This document shows, piece after piece, positions 1-10,942 of a stretch of 64,000 nt of DNA. Source of the DNA: Phaffia rhodozyma. Lineage: Eukaryota; Basidiomycota; Tremellomycetes; Cystofilobasidiales; Mrakiaceae. Numbering within the stretch: the stretch's first letter is position 1; each line of letters opens with the position of its first letter. The notes below the pieces were generated by a model. The model was not told the DNA's origin. It saw only the letters and a program-made list of their open reading frames with translations, and did not search any database. Both the position numbers and the translations under genes were made by a program. Where the stretch lies: NCBI GenBank assembly GCA_014706385.1, contig JACGZH010000002.1, forward strand, positions 496,001 through 560,000, given 5' to 3'.

Positions 1-127
1 GATAATGGGTGGCTGGTTGAAGATATTTGCCAGAATCTTGCTGAATCTGATCTGGTTGAAGATGGTCAAAACTTCCGGCAGGAAGTAATGAAGGGTCGAC
101 AGGTCTTGCTTGTCTTTTAGGAGGCAT
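1..127 (-). CDS. N-terminal fragment of an unrecognised protein (left edge)
   Basis: An open frame on the minus strand begins with ATG at 127 and runs off the left edge without a stop. The 42 visible residues start MPPKRQARPVDPSLLPAG and are rich in Pro, Gln and Asp, with a basic start. I recognise no domain. The next gene starts divergently at 324, so 128-323 would be a shared promoter, which supports this start. It could also be the first exon of a longer gene, since most genes here are intron-rich. Confidence 0.45.
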   Translation of the reverse strand, partial: MPPKRQARPVDPSLLPAGSFDHLQPDQIQQDSGKYLQPATHY

Positions 128-323
128 TATGAGATGTATAGAAGTGGACGAGATATGAGTGAAAGATGAAAATATGACAAGATTGAATGAGATACAACGT
201 TGTCGGAGACGATGGTTGGAGGGATAGAAGGAAGCGAGATGAGTCTCATCGTCTCCTCACCTTCCCATCAGTTTTATTCTATCCATCGTCTTCATCTTCA
301 TTCCATCAACATCAGTATCACAA

Positions 324-1065
324 ATGAGCATACCTCCTCCATCACATCCTCGGAAAAAGGTCCGAACCGTCTGTGTGGCCATCCCTTATGATCAGGCGAC
401 TGATCGGATTCTCATGGTGACCTCTAGAAAACATCCGACAAAGTGGATCTGTACGTGCTTGATAGTCTAGCCAGCTGTTTTCCTGCTTTTTTGGCCTCAT
501 CTATCGAACCCACAACGTACAAATGTATTGACTTTTTTTTCTTTCAATAGTGCCTAAAGGAGGATGGGAAGAAGGAGAGAGCTTAGGCGAGGCTGCTCGA
601 CGAGAAGCACGGGAGGAAGGTATGTCCTCGATCTGAGTCCTTCGGTGGTACCCTCACATACTCACCTAATCATATCTCTTTTCTTCTCTCTGACTGTCGT
701 CATGCACTATTCGACCAGCCGGTGTTGTATCCCTCCCTTTCGAGATTCCTCCGACCGCAATTCACGTCAACCAGGATCACAAGACGATCTATCATTACTT
801 TCACCTTCCTGTAATTTCCCTCTCTATCCATTTCCTTGAGGATACTCAGCGTAAACGTCAATGGGTGACCTACGCCGAGGCCGAGGAGCGAATCCGTGCA
901 TGGGCCAAAGACGACAACGAGCCGGACGGATGTAAACGGAAGAAAGAGATGGGTGAGGGGCTGTTGGCATGGAAGGCCTGGAAGGACAAATTAAAAAATC
1001 AACCTGAGACAGTTCAACCCCCACCGTCACAGAGTCATGGAGCAGATCTCTCGACCCTAGGTTAA
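324..1065 (+). CDS. Nudix hydrolase, diphosphoinositol polyphosphate phosphohydrolase (DIPP/Aps1-like)
   Basis: Exons read as 324-450, 551-619 and 719-1065 (180 aa). Splicing the first two introns (donors GTACGT, GTATGT) joins WI to LPKGGWEEGE and then EE to AGVV, giving a full Nudix box (G-x5-E-x7-REAREEAGV) preceded by the LPKGG signature of DIPP enzymes. Known members remove the beta-phosphate from diphosphoinositol phosphates or hydrolyse diadenosine polyphosphates. The 39 nt at 811-849 have GT..AG ends but are also open in frame, so they may be a very short intron or coding. The 3' end is uncertain too: an alternative donor (GTGAGG near 951) joined to an acceptor near 1031 would replace the last ~38 codons with a different open frame ending near 1190. 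The gene is convergent with MTW1. Confidence 0.8.
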
Positions 1066-1467
1066 AATTCGGAGCGATTGGTCGTGCGAAGAAGAGCTTG
1101 CTCTCTGATGCCGTGGATCCACGTGCCTTCTTTCCTGAACAATGGTTTGCGTTGGACCTCCTGACTCTGTGCTGTTGCAAGTCGGTATAATATTTGTCAA
1201 TCCACCCTTCTTTCTCTACTTTCCTGCATGTATCCTACCCTTGCTTCTCACATCGAAGACTGCATGCTATTTTCAAACCGAAGGGTTGTATGGGCGTCGT
1301 TATCATAATAATAAGTATTGGGTATATTTTCCTGACAGGCTCTCACGAATGCTCGCTCGCCAATCGTACGGATAGTCGCGATCCAGGGTTCTAATCCCGT
1401 CTCGGGGAAGAGCTAGTGGCATTCGTCTCTCCCTTGCCTACGCGTCTCGATCGTATCTGTCAACTAG
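1066..1467. other. Convergent intergenic region
   Basis: Lies between the 3' ends of the Nudix gene and MTW1. The first ~120 bases are open in one frame and could be an alternative last exon of the Nudix gene. The rest is AT-rich and I see nothing else supportable. Confidence 0.5.
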
Positions 1468-2899
1468 TCATTCCTCCATGTCGACTTCAGCTTGGTCTCG
1501 ACTCCCCTCGAGCCCTCCTATTGCATTCAAACTCCTCTCCATCTCTCGTAACTTTCCTGTTCCCTCATCTTCCCTCCTTGACTTTGTGTCCACGTCGGCG
1601 GGTAGCGCTCTCAGAGCTACTCGAGAGAGATAACCTGCTCGAGTCAAGTCAGACGGATGCTGGATGACCAGATCGGATTGAGATAGCGTGTGCGCAGAAG
1701 GTGGTTCCGTCGGGAGTGGTGGAAGGGCGGATGCGTGATTCTGCAGCGTTTGGAGGGAAGTCATCAGACGTGAAAGTGTTTCTGGTAAAGGGTTGACTGT
1801 ATCGTCATTCATCGAGCAAATAGAGGTAAAGAGCAAATAGAAGAAGATCTTAATTCAGATAACTCCATCATGGCCGATAATGAAGTCCAGAAAACTATAT
1901 CAAAAGGAAAGATTCGCGTACGGGCATACTTGGCTGCCAAATCAGAAATGAATTGAAGATCCTTCTTGAGGGATTCTGCTCGAGCCAGTGACCTTGCCGA
2001 CTTGGCCTGCGCTTTAACGAGGAGCGCTTTCATCTTCCGTTTCTGGCGTTCAAGTAGTTGGGAGAGCTAATCAGAAGGCAAGAAGGAGTATGGACCGAGT
2101 GCAGGCCAAATTGAGAACAGAAGAACGTACCTGCTCGACTTGGGTGCGAAGGGCTGCAAGTCTAGCCTGGAGCGTTTTCTCTCCTTCCGGAAGCTCGGAT
2201 ATGTACTTACCCCTTAGAAAATCTAGACCCTCATGTGCAGGCTACAGTTGCTCCAAAGCCACAGCAAAACGAAGAAAAACAGAGTTGGATTCAACTTCGC
2301 CCTCTAGTGTTTTCTTCTCATTCCGTAGAAGAAATTTCAAAACTCACGATAACCACACCTCCGAATTCTCCAACGGTGAACGCGTTTCGGTAGCACCACG
2401 ACTGTAGTTTTTCCATCGCCGCATCCATGTGTGTGGTTAGCAGAGTTTCCATCGAATGTAATCCTCCATCGAGCTCTTGCTCGAGTCGATCCGGTGTCGG
2501 GTATGGTAACGGAGGAGGGGCCGGTCTCCGCGACGATGGCTTCGTAGTTGGAGGCGCGTTGAACGTTGCGGGTAAGGGATCGGGAGCGACGTCCCGGCTC
2601 TGAAGATAAGTCTCGATAGAGTCGAGAAGAGAGAATATCTCGGCGTTTGCAGTCTCGTGCTGTAGTTTATTTCCTTGATCTTGATGATCAATATCTTCTC
2701 AATAGTATATAGGACATGAGATACGTGGGTGACCTACGATTTCCCAAAGAACCCTTCTGGGCGGGTAACCCATCAGTTCAGTTACGACTTCCAACTGTTG
2801 TGCTTCTGTCAAAGGCGGCAGAGGGGAGTCTGATATCTGAGGTTCATATTCCGGTGTTATCGATGTAACTGGAAGCTTCCCCGATGTTTCTGTAGACAT
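1468..2899 (-). CDS. MTW1: Kinetochore protein Mis12/Mtw1
   Basis: Five exons (2734-2899, 2348-2694, 2131-2241, 1922-2066, 1468-1796) give a continuous 365-aa frame. The N-terminal helix around TELMGYPPRRVLWEIV and the segment GLHSMETLLTTHMDAAMEK followed by LQSWCYRNAFTV match the Mis12 signature (a Gx-xLETLLxxHxD type helix followed by a 'LRNxFxV' type strand). The rest is coiled coil, ending in an acidic tail. In the MIS12/MIND complex this protein links the inner kinetochore to Ndc80 and Knl1. The first intron is only 39 nt with a weak donor (GTCACC); reading through it meets a stop, so some splice is needed. The last intron (donor GTACGC, acceptor ending ATACAG) is the only junction I found that keeps the C-terminal frame. 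The start is the ATG giving MSTETSGK. Confidence 0.82.
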
Positions 2900-3988
2900 G
2901 ACAAAGCGGTGAGGGAGACGGAGAGGATGGGTCGAGTACAGGTAATGAAACACTCGATTGTTATTATCAGCACGCGACTTTTTCTACTTCGACGCGTCCG
3001 ACTGAACTTCTTCCTTTCCATCTATCTTCTCGTCATTGTTCTCATTTGTGTTTCGGTTACTCTCTGGTGTTTGGACGTCCATACCATCTATCATGCAGCT
3101 TATAAAGGTTCACCGAATCTTCTTAAATCCCCTTACTGGCATAAACTGATTGAAGAGATGACTGTTATACTTGTTTCGGGCTCCGATCCGCATAAGGTAT
3201 ACTCAAATTCTTCTCGAAGAAGATAGATTGTTCAGGAAACAGGGCTTGACGACAATTGTTTCTAATCTACCCGTAAGCTGGGTTCATCCATACGGAGGGA
3301 CCGTTTATGAACGGAGACATCATCCGGATCTTTTTAGCGCTCGGCTGAACCTCAGTTCCTGGCACCTGCTAACTGGTGACTCGATACTTGATTTTCAGTA
3401 GGAAGATCTCGACGTCCTTCTTTCGTTAACTCGACTAAAGTTTCTAATCGTGCAAGTCGAGGATCATCGTCTGCAGATGATCACTTTCGAGTTCCGTGAG
3501 GTGAAACAAAAAAAGGGAAGAAGAGATTGGACTAGAGACCGACCAACACAATAGAAGTCCTCTCGACGAATCTTGGATGGACGATTCTTGTCTAGGAGGT
3601 AAAATGTCTACAGATCGCTTTACAAGCCTTCATGACTGACACAACCGTTCACGAGCCCTTACATCTCCTTCCACACCTTCAAATTTCTGAGAGAAGTTAT
3701 CTAATTGACGCATAGATCAGGACATAGAGATCAGTCGATATATTTTATCAAATACCAGATTAAGATGAGAAGAACCGGATGAAAAAGGAATCGGCTCAAT
3801 TAGGCTGAGCCTGCGGCAAAGATACATTGTAGGAGAAAAAGAGGAAAAAGGCCACAGTCCAATGGGTAGTCAAAATGGAAACAGATCGAGAAGGAATATA
3901 GAATATCAGCGTTTGTAGGAGGTAAACAACGGAAACGGGCAGGAATACAAAGCGTGTATGTGCAAACGCAGGTATATCGATGTACGTT
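2900..3988. other. Intergenic, promoter side of MTW1 and 3' side of TPS1
   Basis: About 1.1 kb upstream of MTW1 and downstream of TPS1. Only short unconserved open frames are present. I see no tRNA, repeat or motif that I can defend. Confidence 0.5.
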
Positions 3989-6489
3989 TTAGATCTTGGT
4001 ATCTGCAAACTTCTGAACCAGATCCGGTTTAGAAGCTTGTGCCTTCTCGCTGACTTTGGTGAGCTCCCTGACGAAAGTCGTTCCCCAATGCTCTGCCGTG
4101 TACTTGTTGACGTACTGTTGAAACAGAACAATAGAGTAAGTATGGGGAACCTCAACCAGACAAATGGGGAAGTTGAGATAACGAACTTTGCTCAGCTTGT
4201 TGTAGTTAGCCTTTCGAGTTTCGGGATCCATGATCATCGCCTCGTGGATAGTATTGGCGGTCGAATGAACGTCCCCTAGAATGATTCGGTCATAGACTCT
4301 CTTTCAACATCTGTATTTGGTCACGTATACTCTATTTGTAAGGATTGAAACACTTACAAGGGTTGATGATGAGTGATCCGTTCAAGCTCTGAGCAGCACC
4401 GGCAAACTCAGAAAGAATCATCGAACCGTGTCGCTCGGCCTGAGTAGCGATGTACTCGTACGAAACCTACACGATTGATTCAGAATAACGGTTCATTCAG
4501 GTCAGTTCTATCATCAATGGAAAAAAGAGAGGAAACAAAGGAAGGAATGTTATATAACCTACCAGGTTCATACCATCTCGCGTACTCGTCACCAAGCAAG
4601 CATCAGCCACGGCGTACATCGCCGTCAGCTCATCCATGGGCACACTCTTGTGCATGAAGTGGATTGGCATAAACTCGACAGTTCCGAACCGACCGTTGAT
4701 TCGACCGACGAGCTCGTTCACCACCGCACGCAAGTTTTGATACTCTTCCACATCTTGTCTCGAAGGGACGGCCAGTTGTACGAGAACAACCTGAGGCAAC
4801 CAGATCATGCCGGATACTTAGGTTAGCTCCAAACCAAAGAAGCAACAATATCTTATCTCTGAATGAAATGAAAATGTAGATCGACGATACCTTTCCGATC
4901 CACTCTGGGTGCTCAGTCAAGAAGATCTCGAGAGCGTGCAACTTCTGGGGAACTCCTTTGATGTAGTCCAATCGATCTACACCAACGATCAACTTAACAC
5001 CCTCAAATCGGTGCTCGAGTTCCTTAATCCGTTTCTGAACCGAAGGCTTTTGCAAACCCTGTAATTCGAGCAGATTTCATCAGGCGAGAAATAAAATATG
5101 GCAAGAGAAAGATTGTGTTGTGAGTAAAGTTGATCAAATGGGTGAAAAGTTGAGCAATGAGAGGCGTACCTCGTGGAACTGGTTGGGTTCAATCCCGATG
5201 GGGAAGGTTCCAACATGGGCATACCGGCCGTCCATCTGAACTCCGTTGGGCATTGTTGGAAGACCAAGAATTCGAGTGCAAGACGAGAGGAAGTGTCGGG
5301 CATAGTCGTAAGTATGGAACCCGATGAGATCACAGTGAAGAATACCGAGTAAAATCTCCCGTCGGACAGGAAGGATTCTGCGATCAAAGATATGAACGCA
5401 GGTAAGTGACCCTGAGGAAGTATTACAATTTTACAGAGGGAAGGAAACGAACGAACCGATAGATTTCTGACGAAGGGAATGGGGTATGCTGCATGTTGTC
5501 GAACCAAGGCGCCATCAGATGTCATCACTGTGTTTATACCGACATGCTAATGAAAATCTACTTACCAAGAAGAATCCAATCTTCACATCGTTCTCCTCCA
5601 GCTTCTCATCACTCGTACCTGGCCTTTCTCCTTGGTCCTCCATCGCAGTTTCTTCAGACTTGCCCTCATCGATACCCTCGACGACTCGTCCGAGCTCAGT
5701 CTTGGTGATCTCTCCAGCCGACTCGTCGCTGCGGTCAGCGATGAGCCCTCGGAGCAGAAGGGGAAGAAGCATCAAATGATAATCCTGAACCCAGATCATA
5801 TCTCCCTTTCGAGCGAGAGAAAGTACAACTTTGGCGAAAGTTAAATTGACGGCTCGGTAAGCCAACCAATGAGACTCATCAAAGTTCATCTCTCCAGGGT
5901 GGTAGTGGAAGAGAGGCCAGAGGATAGAATTGGAGAAACCACTGAGAAAGAGAATATATATTCATCGGTTAGAACACGCACACGTTTTGAAGCGTCCTTC
6001 AACAAAGAGGCGTACTTGTAATGTTTGTCAGCCACATCATCGCTCAAGTACACAGCCTGGCACTGAAATTCGTCCATAAGGCGCTTGTTGACGTGAGCTC
6101 TGTCTTTCAGAGGAATCTCAAGACCGGGCCATCCGACTTAAGAGTCCGAGAAGAGACGGAAGAGATGAGACCCGTGTAAGAAGGATTGCAGGTAGAACGT
6201 TTTAAGAGACCAAAAGAGAAATGAACAATGTTGAACGATGCGATGAGTTTATGTTCTTTGATGCTCTTTATGCTATTCATAAAGGAGGAAAGCAAGTTTG
6301 AGAGGAATGAGAACGAGGGGACGAACTCCAAGTGAATTTCATGGTCTTCTTGCAACCCGACAAGGCAGAGACCAAGCCACCAGATGACATCTTGAAGTGG
6401 TATTCTCCCGACGCATCTTTTGAGATGGTAACAGGCAATCGGTTCGACACCACGATCAATGATCGTTCTTGTTCAGGAGCGTCGGGCAT
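3989..6489 (-). CDS. TPS1: Trehalose-6-phosphate synthase (GT20 family)
   Basis: Transfers glucose from UDP-glucose to glucose-6-phosphate to make trehalose-6-phosphate, the first step of cytosolic trehalose synthesis and a stress and glycolysis regulator in fungi. The start MPDAPEQERSLIVVSNRLP contains the family's N-terminal SNRLP motif. Splicing then restores KFTWIGWPGLEIP, HYHPGEMNFDE, IWVQDYHLMLLP, VGVDRLDYIKG and RDGMNLVSYEY, all GT20 hallmarks for sugar-nucleotide and phosphate binding. The last intron is in frame but must be spliced, because it interrupts YNKLSK/YVNKYTAEHWG. There is a roughly 50-residue acidic insert (DNA about 5590-5739) between the LLLRGLI helix and KIGFFLH, which is absent from the compact yeast enzyme as I know it. 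There is no C-terminal phosphatase domain, so this is TPS1 rather than TPS2. Confidence 0.95.
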
Positions 6490-6914
6490 ATCGAATAGGT
6501 TCTCGTTAAACTATGAGAAGGGTAGTTATAGAAGCGTAAAGAAAGGTAAGAGATCTGTGTGGATGAACGTTGAAGAGGATAGACGAAAGAACCAGACAAA
6601 CAGTTAGTGGTTTTACGGAATGTGGAGAAAGAAAAAAAAAAGAAAAAAGTGAAAAAGGAACCGCGCGCCGATTACATAATACATGGACTTCGGTTAATGA
6701 GGTCATCACTACGTAGGAGGCCTAGACCAGCCATACAGTCGTTGTGTAAACCACGTGGCGGGTTGTAGACATTTACTGTTAATAGATCGTAACCATGCTT
6801 CTCATTCTCGTCGTCGGCACTCGGTCAACATTCTAAGCGGAGTAGATGGAGATTGGATCTCGCATCCTGATCTACCAACCATCCACTATCCATCTTGTAT
6901 ATACTCTATCAAGT
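6490..6914. promoter_or_regulatory. Divergent promoter region TPS1 / enoyl-CoA isomerase
   Basis: This 425-bp interval separates two divergent start codons, so it must hold both promoters. It contains a perfect palindrome CCACGTGG at 6751-6758, an E-box of the type bound by bHLH factors such as Cbf1-like or USF-like proteins. A purine-rich A-tract lies near 6630-6650. Use of the E-box is inferred only. Confidence 0.4.
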
Positions 6915-8127
6915 ATGTCTCTTGTTAAAATCACCTTTCCATCTACACCCCCATCGTCGTCTCCAAACTTGAATCCAACTTACGTTCTCACGCTCTCGTC
7001 CCCGCCGGATCACCGGTTGACTGAGTCGCTCCTGGCCGAGTTTGGCGAAGCACTGAACGCAATTGAGAAAGATTGGTGGGTACGTCGACGGGAGCAAGGC
7101 ACGGACAAACCAATCAAGAATCAAGTCGGTGGTGCCGTGATCGTTCGTGGGGAGGGCGAGAAGTTTTTCAGCAATGGTATGCGCAATAGCTGAAGGTCAT
7201 GCTTTCATTGAATCTCGAGTTAACTGAAACCGGTCTACCTCTCTGGGACACATCAATGATACAGGACTAGACTTTGAAAACTCTGTCAAGAATCCGGATT
7301 TTCACCCGAGTTCGTTAGGTCTCATTGCTACCTTCTCGCTATCCCGGCTCATCAACTGATTTGTAGCTCCTGTTACGCCGACGATCACTCATTCAACCTA
7401 GCCGTGTTCAATCCGCTCTACCTTCGTTTGTTGACATTTCCTCTCGTCACGATCGCAGCCATCAATGGCCATGCCTTTGCTGGAGGCTATATGATTGCAC
7501 TTGCGTGTGATTTCAGGGTCATGAAAAAAGAGGCAGCCGGTCGAAAGTTCTGGTGTTGTATGAATGAGGTTCGTGGTCAACTCTCATGTGGCTGGCTCGG
7601 GATACGTACTAGAAGAGCTGTAGCACTAATTATGCTCATGCCGGATCATTCAGATTGATTTCGGCGCACCTTTCCCTGTTCGTTCATTATTGCCCTGATA
7701 TTCCTCTCGTCACTGTGTGTATGGGTGTGTGACGCGAACTGACTCTCAAAACACTCGTTGTGTCCAGGTTCTTTTTGCTACTGCCCTTCGTGGCCGCGTC
7801 CCTGCACGTGTTCTTAGAGACACTCTGCTCGGCCACCGGTTCACTTCGTCCGAGCTCTATGCCCATGGCGTAGTTGACGTGCTCTCCGAACCATCGGATG
7901 AGGGACTCATGGGTGCCGCTCAATCACTTTCCGATCGCTACGGACCAAAGAGTGCTGGCCGAGTATGGGGCTCGATCAAACAGGACATTTGGAGCGATAT
8001 CAGGGTTAGTGCACACTCGCATTTCCCGCCCCTCATGGGCGATCAGGCCGAGGCCAGGGCGGAACGCACGTTTGGGCTCAAAAAGCAGGATGAGGAGTCC
8101 AAGTCCGGTGAGCGAGCGAAGCTTTAG
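6915..8127 (+). CDS. Peroxisomal enoyl-CoA hydratase/isomerase family protein with PTS1
   Basis: Exons 6915-7176, 7265-7309, 7402-7568, 7654-7677 and 7768-8127 give 285 aa in one frame; three of the four donors are GTTCGT. The crotonase fold is recognised from INGHAFAGGYMIALACDFRV, which supplies the oxyanion-hole glycines and the following helix, and from GLDFENS in the upstream strand. The protein ends in AKL, a canonical type-1 peroxisomal signal, which fits a delta3,delta2-enoyl-CoA isomerase (ECI) acting on unsaturated fatty acids in beta-oxidation. Hydratase or another crotonase activity cannot be excluded, since substrate residues are not diagnostic from sequence alone. Its divergent neighbour is TPS1. 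Confidence 0.85.
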
Positions 8128-9230
8128 TCTATATATTCCCGTCAAAGTAATTTTCTTTTTCTTTGGGTATACGGTCCTTGTCATCATCAAATCAAGATAA
8201 CTACATGTCATTCAATACTACGTTATTCATTTGTGTTACTTGTGCAAGGTATCAAAGGAGAATGAGCTAGATTCAGGGCCTTTGTGGACCATAACGGTTC
8301 GATCGAATTCACTCTTTATAGTCAAATACGAATCTATCGCTGGCATGTTTGTTTGTGAATCCTATTATTCCCTTCTTGAGTGTTTCAAAAAGAAGTACAT
8401 GCATCGGTATATCTGTTCAAAAGTACTAGGTCCTAAGCTAAGATATATATGACCAACCTTCGACGGATACTCGACACATATGTTCCACATGCCAGACAAA
8501 ACCAATCTCATCCCAGATGAGATATCCCATGAAGTCAGCTCTTCTGATAGGGCGAGCACGCCGAGGTGAAGGAATGCACCAGCATAGGTTAAGATCGATA
8601 CATAGTGATGCAGCTTTCGTCAGATGGCGATTTATCCTCTCATTGGTCTCTCGTCCTCCTCTGTATTCTAGCGCAGCATCTTATTGGGTTGTGGTCTTGC
8701 TAAGAATCCTGATAGATGCTCCAATGAATATCTAGATCACCGGCTCATATTTGAGCTCTATCCATGAGCCGGTGTCTATGTCGGAGATAGACATTCGATT
8801 GACACGCATACTACAAATACAACTCAAGCAAAGGCGACATATACGTAGAACTACATTTTGTGAACTCAACAACATGACAACTGAAGGAATGTATCGTAAC
8901 GACTTGATAACATTCTGAGAAGACACCCAGGTCACAGCATGTTCAGTATGCGAAGACAGAGCTCGGCCACAGAAACTACCAGCAGAGCGTCTGGCAAGAT
9001 GGAGTGATACGACAAGAGTGAGGACGGAATGTCCGGCAAAATTGCGCTTACGTCATCAATTGGCTTGGCAAAACCGATGAGAGCCTTGCACCGCTTTCTT
9101 CCATTCCCACCCTCGCTCATTTCATCTCATCTCGTCGCATCGCCATCTTGTACATCTTTCTTCTCTTACCTACCACCATCATCATCGTCTGTTTCTCACC
9201 TCTTGCTTCTTCTCTTTAATTGATATCACA
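8128..9230. other. Intergenic region with a long inverted repeat
   Basis: About 1.1 kb between two plus-strand genes. Only short, unconserved frames on both strands are present. The one structured element is the 11-bp inverted repeat at 8738-8774. The last ~150 bases are pyrimidine-rich, as expected just upstream of the next start codon. Confidence 0.5.
8738..8774. repeat. Perfect 11-bp inverted repeat with 15-nt loop
   Basis: CACCGGCTCAT at 8738-8748 is the exact reverse complement of ATGAGCCGGTG at 8764-8774. The loop contains the palindrome GAGCTC. It could be a transcript hairpin near the 3' end of the isomerase mRNA, a protein-binding site or a small mobile-element remnant. A similar arm beginning CACCGGC occurs at 30635. 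Confidence 0.7.
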
Positions 9231-10942
9231 ATGGGTACGTATATGTCTCTGGTGTGTGTTCGGTCTGAAATCATGTGTGTCGCCTGACGAATACGCGGTC
9301 TTTACAGGACTTGCTTCGAAACTCGCCGCCGCCAACGCCGCTCAGGCAGCTGCTCCTGGAGGGGCTGCTCCTTCCTACGGCGCTCCTCCTCCGCAACAAC
9401 AGCAGCAGTATGCGGCTCCTCCTGGTCCTCCCGGAGGTCAACAGTCTGGGTAATTTTGTTCTCCGTGTATCTCTAAATATATAGAATCGCTTCGGTTTGA
9501 AGCTGATCTCCTGCAATCTTGGTTTTCTTCTTCTTCTTCTTCTTCTTCTTCTTGTTCTTCCTACCTCCGAACTGAATGCTCTTCACCATGCCTCTTTAGA
9601 CAATACGGTCAGCAGGGAGGACAACAGGCATACGGCTCGCCATATGGAGCCCCTCCTAGGTACGTCGTCATTCCTTGAGACCATCTGCTTCACTGTCACT
9701 TTAAACGCTGATATCATATATCTCGCTCCATCAGTCAAGGACAACAACAATCTCCTTATGGGGGCAACGCGTCCTCTCAAGGTCAGCCTGGAGGACAACC
9801 CTCTCAGCAGCAGGGAGGTCCTCCTCCTCCCCCTCAGTCAACCTATCCAGGACAAGGGGGTCAACCTCAACAGCAGAAACAGAATCAGCCCCAGCAGTAC
9901 GGACAACCTCCCCAGCAACAACAATATGGACAACCTCCCCAGCAACAACAATATGGACAACCTCCTTCTCAACAACAGTCCCACCAAGCGGGAGGGTCAT
10001 CGTTGGATCCCAGAATGGTCGAAAGTGTTCTGCAACAATGTGTGCAAGATCAAAACCTGGCTGCTTTTTACCCTCCTGGAAGTCTGGGACAAGTCGCCCA
10101 ACGGGTTGCTCAAAGCGGTGCCATCGAAACCATCGCTTCTCAATGGAAAATGCCCAAAGAGTTGGCTGTGGATCTTGTGAAGCTCTCGTTGTTTGACACT
10201 ATCTTGTTAATCGACGATTCTGGAAGCATGGCCTTCGAGGAGGGAGGAGAACGAATAGACGATCTCAAGTTGATCTTGTCTAGAGTTGCTATGGCTGCTA
10301 GCTTGTTTGATCAAGATGGAATCCAGGTTCGGTTCCTCAACTCCCAGGTCCAGGGAAACAATATCAATTCGGAGCAGGGCGCATTGCAGCTCCTAGGCCA
10401 AATCCGATATTCTGGACTTACCCCACTCGGAACGTCTCTCGACCAGAAGATTTTGCAACCTCTGGTTCTTGGTCCCGCTCGCGCTAACCAGCTCCAGAAG
10501 CCTGTTCTCATCATTGCCATCACAGATGGAACACCTGCTGGAGAACCTAAGGAGCAGATTTTCAGAGTGATCCAGAATGCAAACAACGAGTTGAAGAGAA
10601 CTCGATACGGACCGGATGCCCTCTCTCTGCAGTTCGCCCAGGTTGGAAATGATCTCAAAGCCCAAGCTTTCTTGGCTGAGCTAGATACACACCCTGCGAT
10701 CGGTGGTCTGGTCGATTGCACATCCAACTATGAATCCGAGGCAGACGAGATGAAGCGAAAGTCAAACTTGGACTTGACCCCTGAGCGTATGTCATCTTAT
10801 TGCCATTTTTGTGTATGTTTGGCCAGTTTGCTAAGTAGCGGATCTATACTTGAAACACATGCTTGAATATACAGTCTGGCTCGTGAAGCTTTTGATGGGT
10901 GCCATCGACAGCTCTTATGACGCGCAGGACGAGACTCGCTAA
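9231..10942 (+). CDS. Gln/Pro-rich protein with C-terminal von Willebrand A (VWA) domain
   Basis: Exons 9231-9234, 9308-9449, 9600-9659, 9735-10786 and 10875-10942 give 441 aa. The first coding exon is only ATGG. Residues ~1-170 are low-complexity, rich in Gln, Gly, Pro and Tyr, with tandem copies of PPQQQQYGQ; this composition resembles prion-like or condensate-forming regions. The C-terminal ~250 residues form a VWA domain: DTILLIDDSGSMAF carries the DxSxS metal-site (MIDAS) motif, TPLGTSL gives the conserved Thr, and IIAITDGTPAG gives the TDG aspartate. VWA domains bind protein partners through a divalent ion. There is no signal peptide, so an intracellular location is likely. Similar VWA proteins of unknown role are common in basidiomycetes. 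Confidence 0.82.
9901..9954 (+). repeat. 27-bp tandem repeat (two full copies) coding for PPQQQQYGQ
   Basis: A 27-base unit occurs as two exact head-to-tail copies at 9901-9927 and 9928-9954, with partial copies on both sides. It lies inside the VWA gene, keeps frame, and expands a Gln-rich tract, so copy number could vary between strains. Confidence 0.8.

Noticed and set aside
1340..1415. tRNA-like T-loop (GGTTCTAATCCC) suggesting a tRNA gene
   Set aside because: I could not pair a T-stem cleanly, nor find a matching 5' acceptor strand, D-arm or anticodon arm.
2909..3401. Plus-strand frames with hydrophobic stretch upstream of MTW1
   Set aside because: No conserved motif, and position fits the MTW1 promoter; composition looks non-coding.
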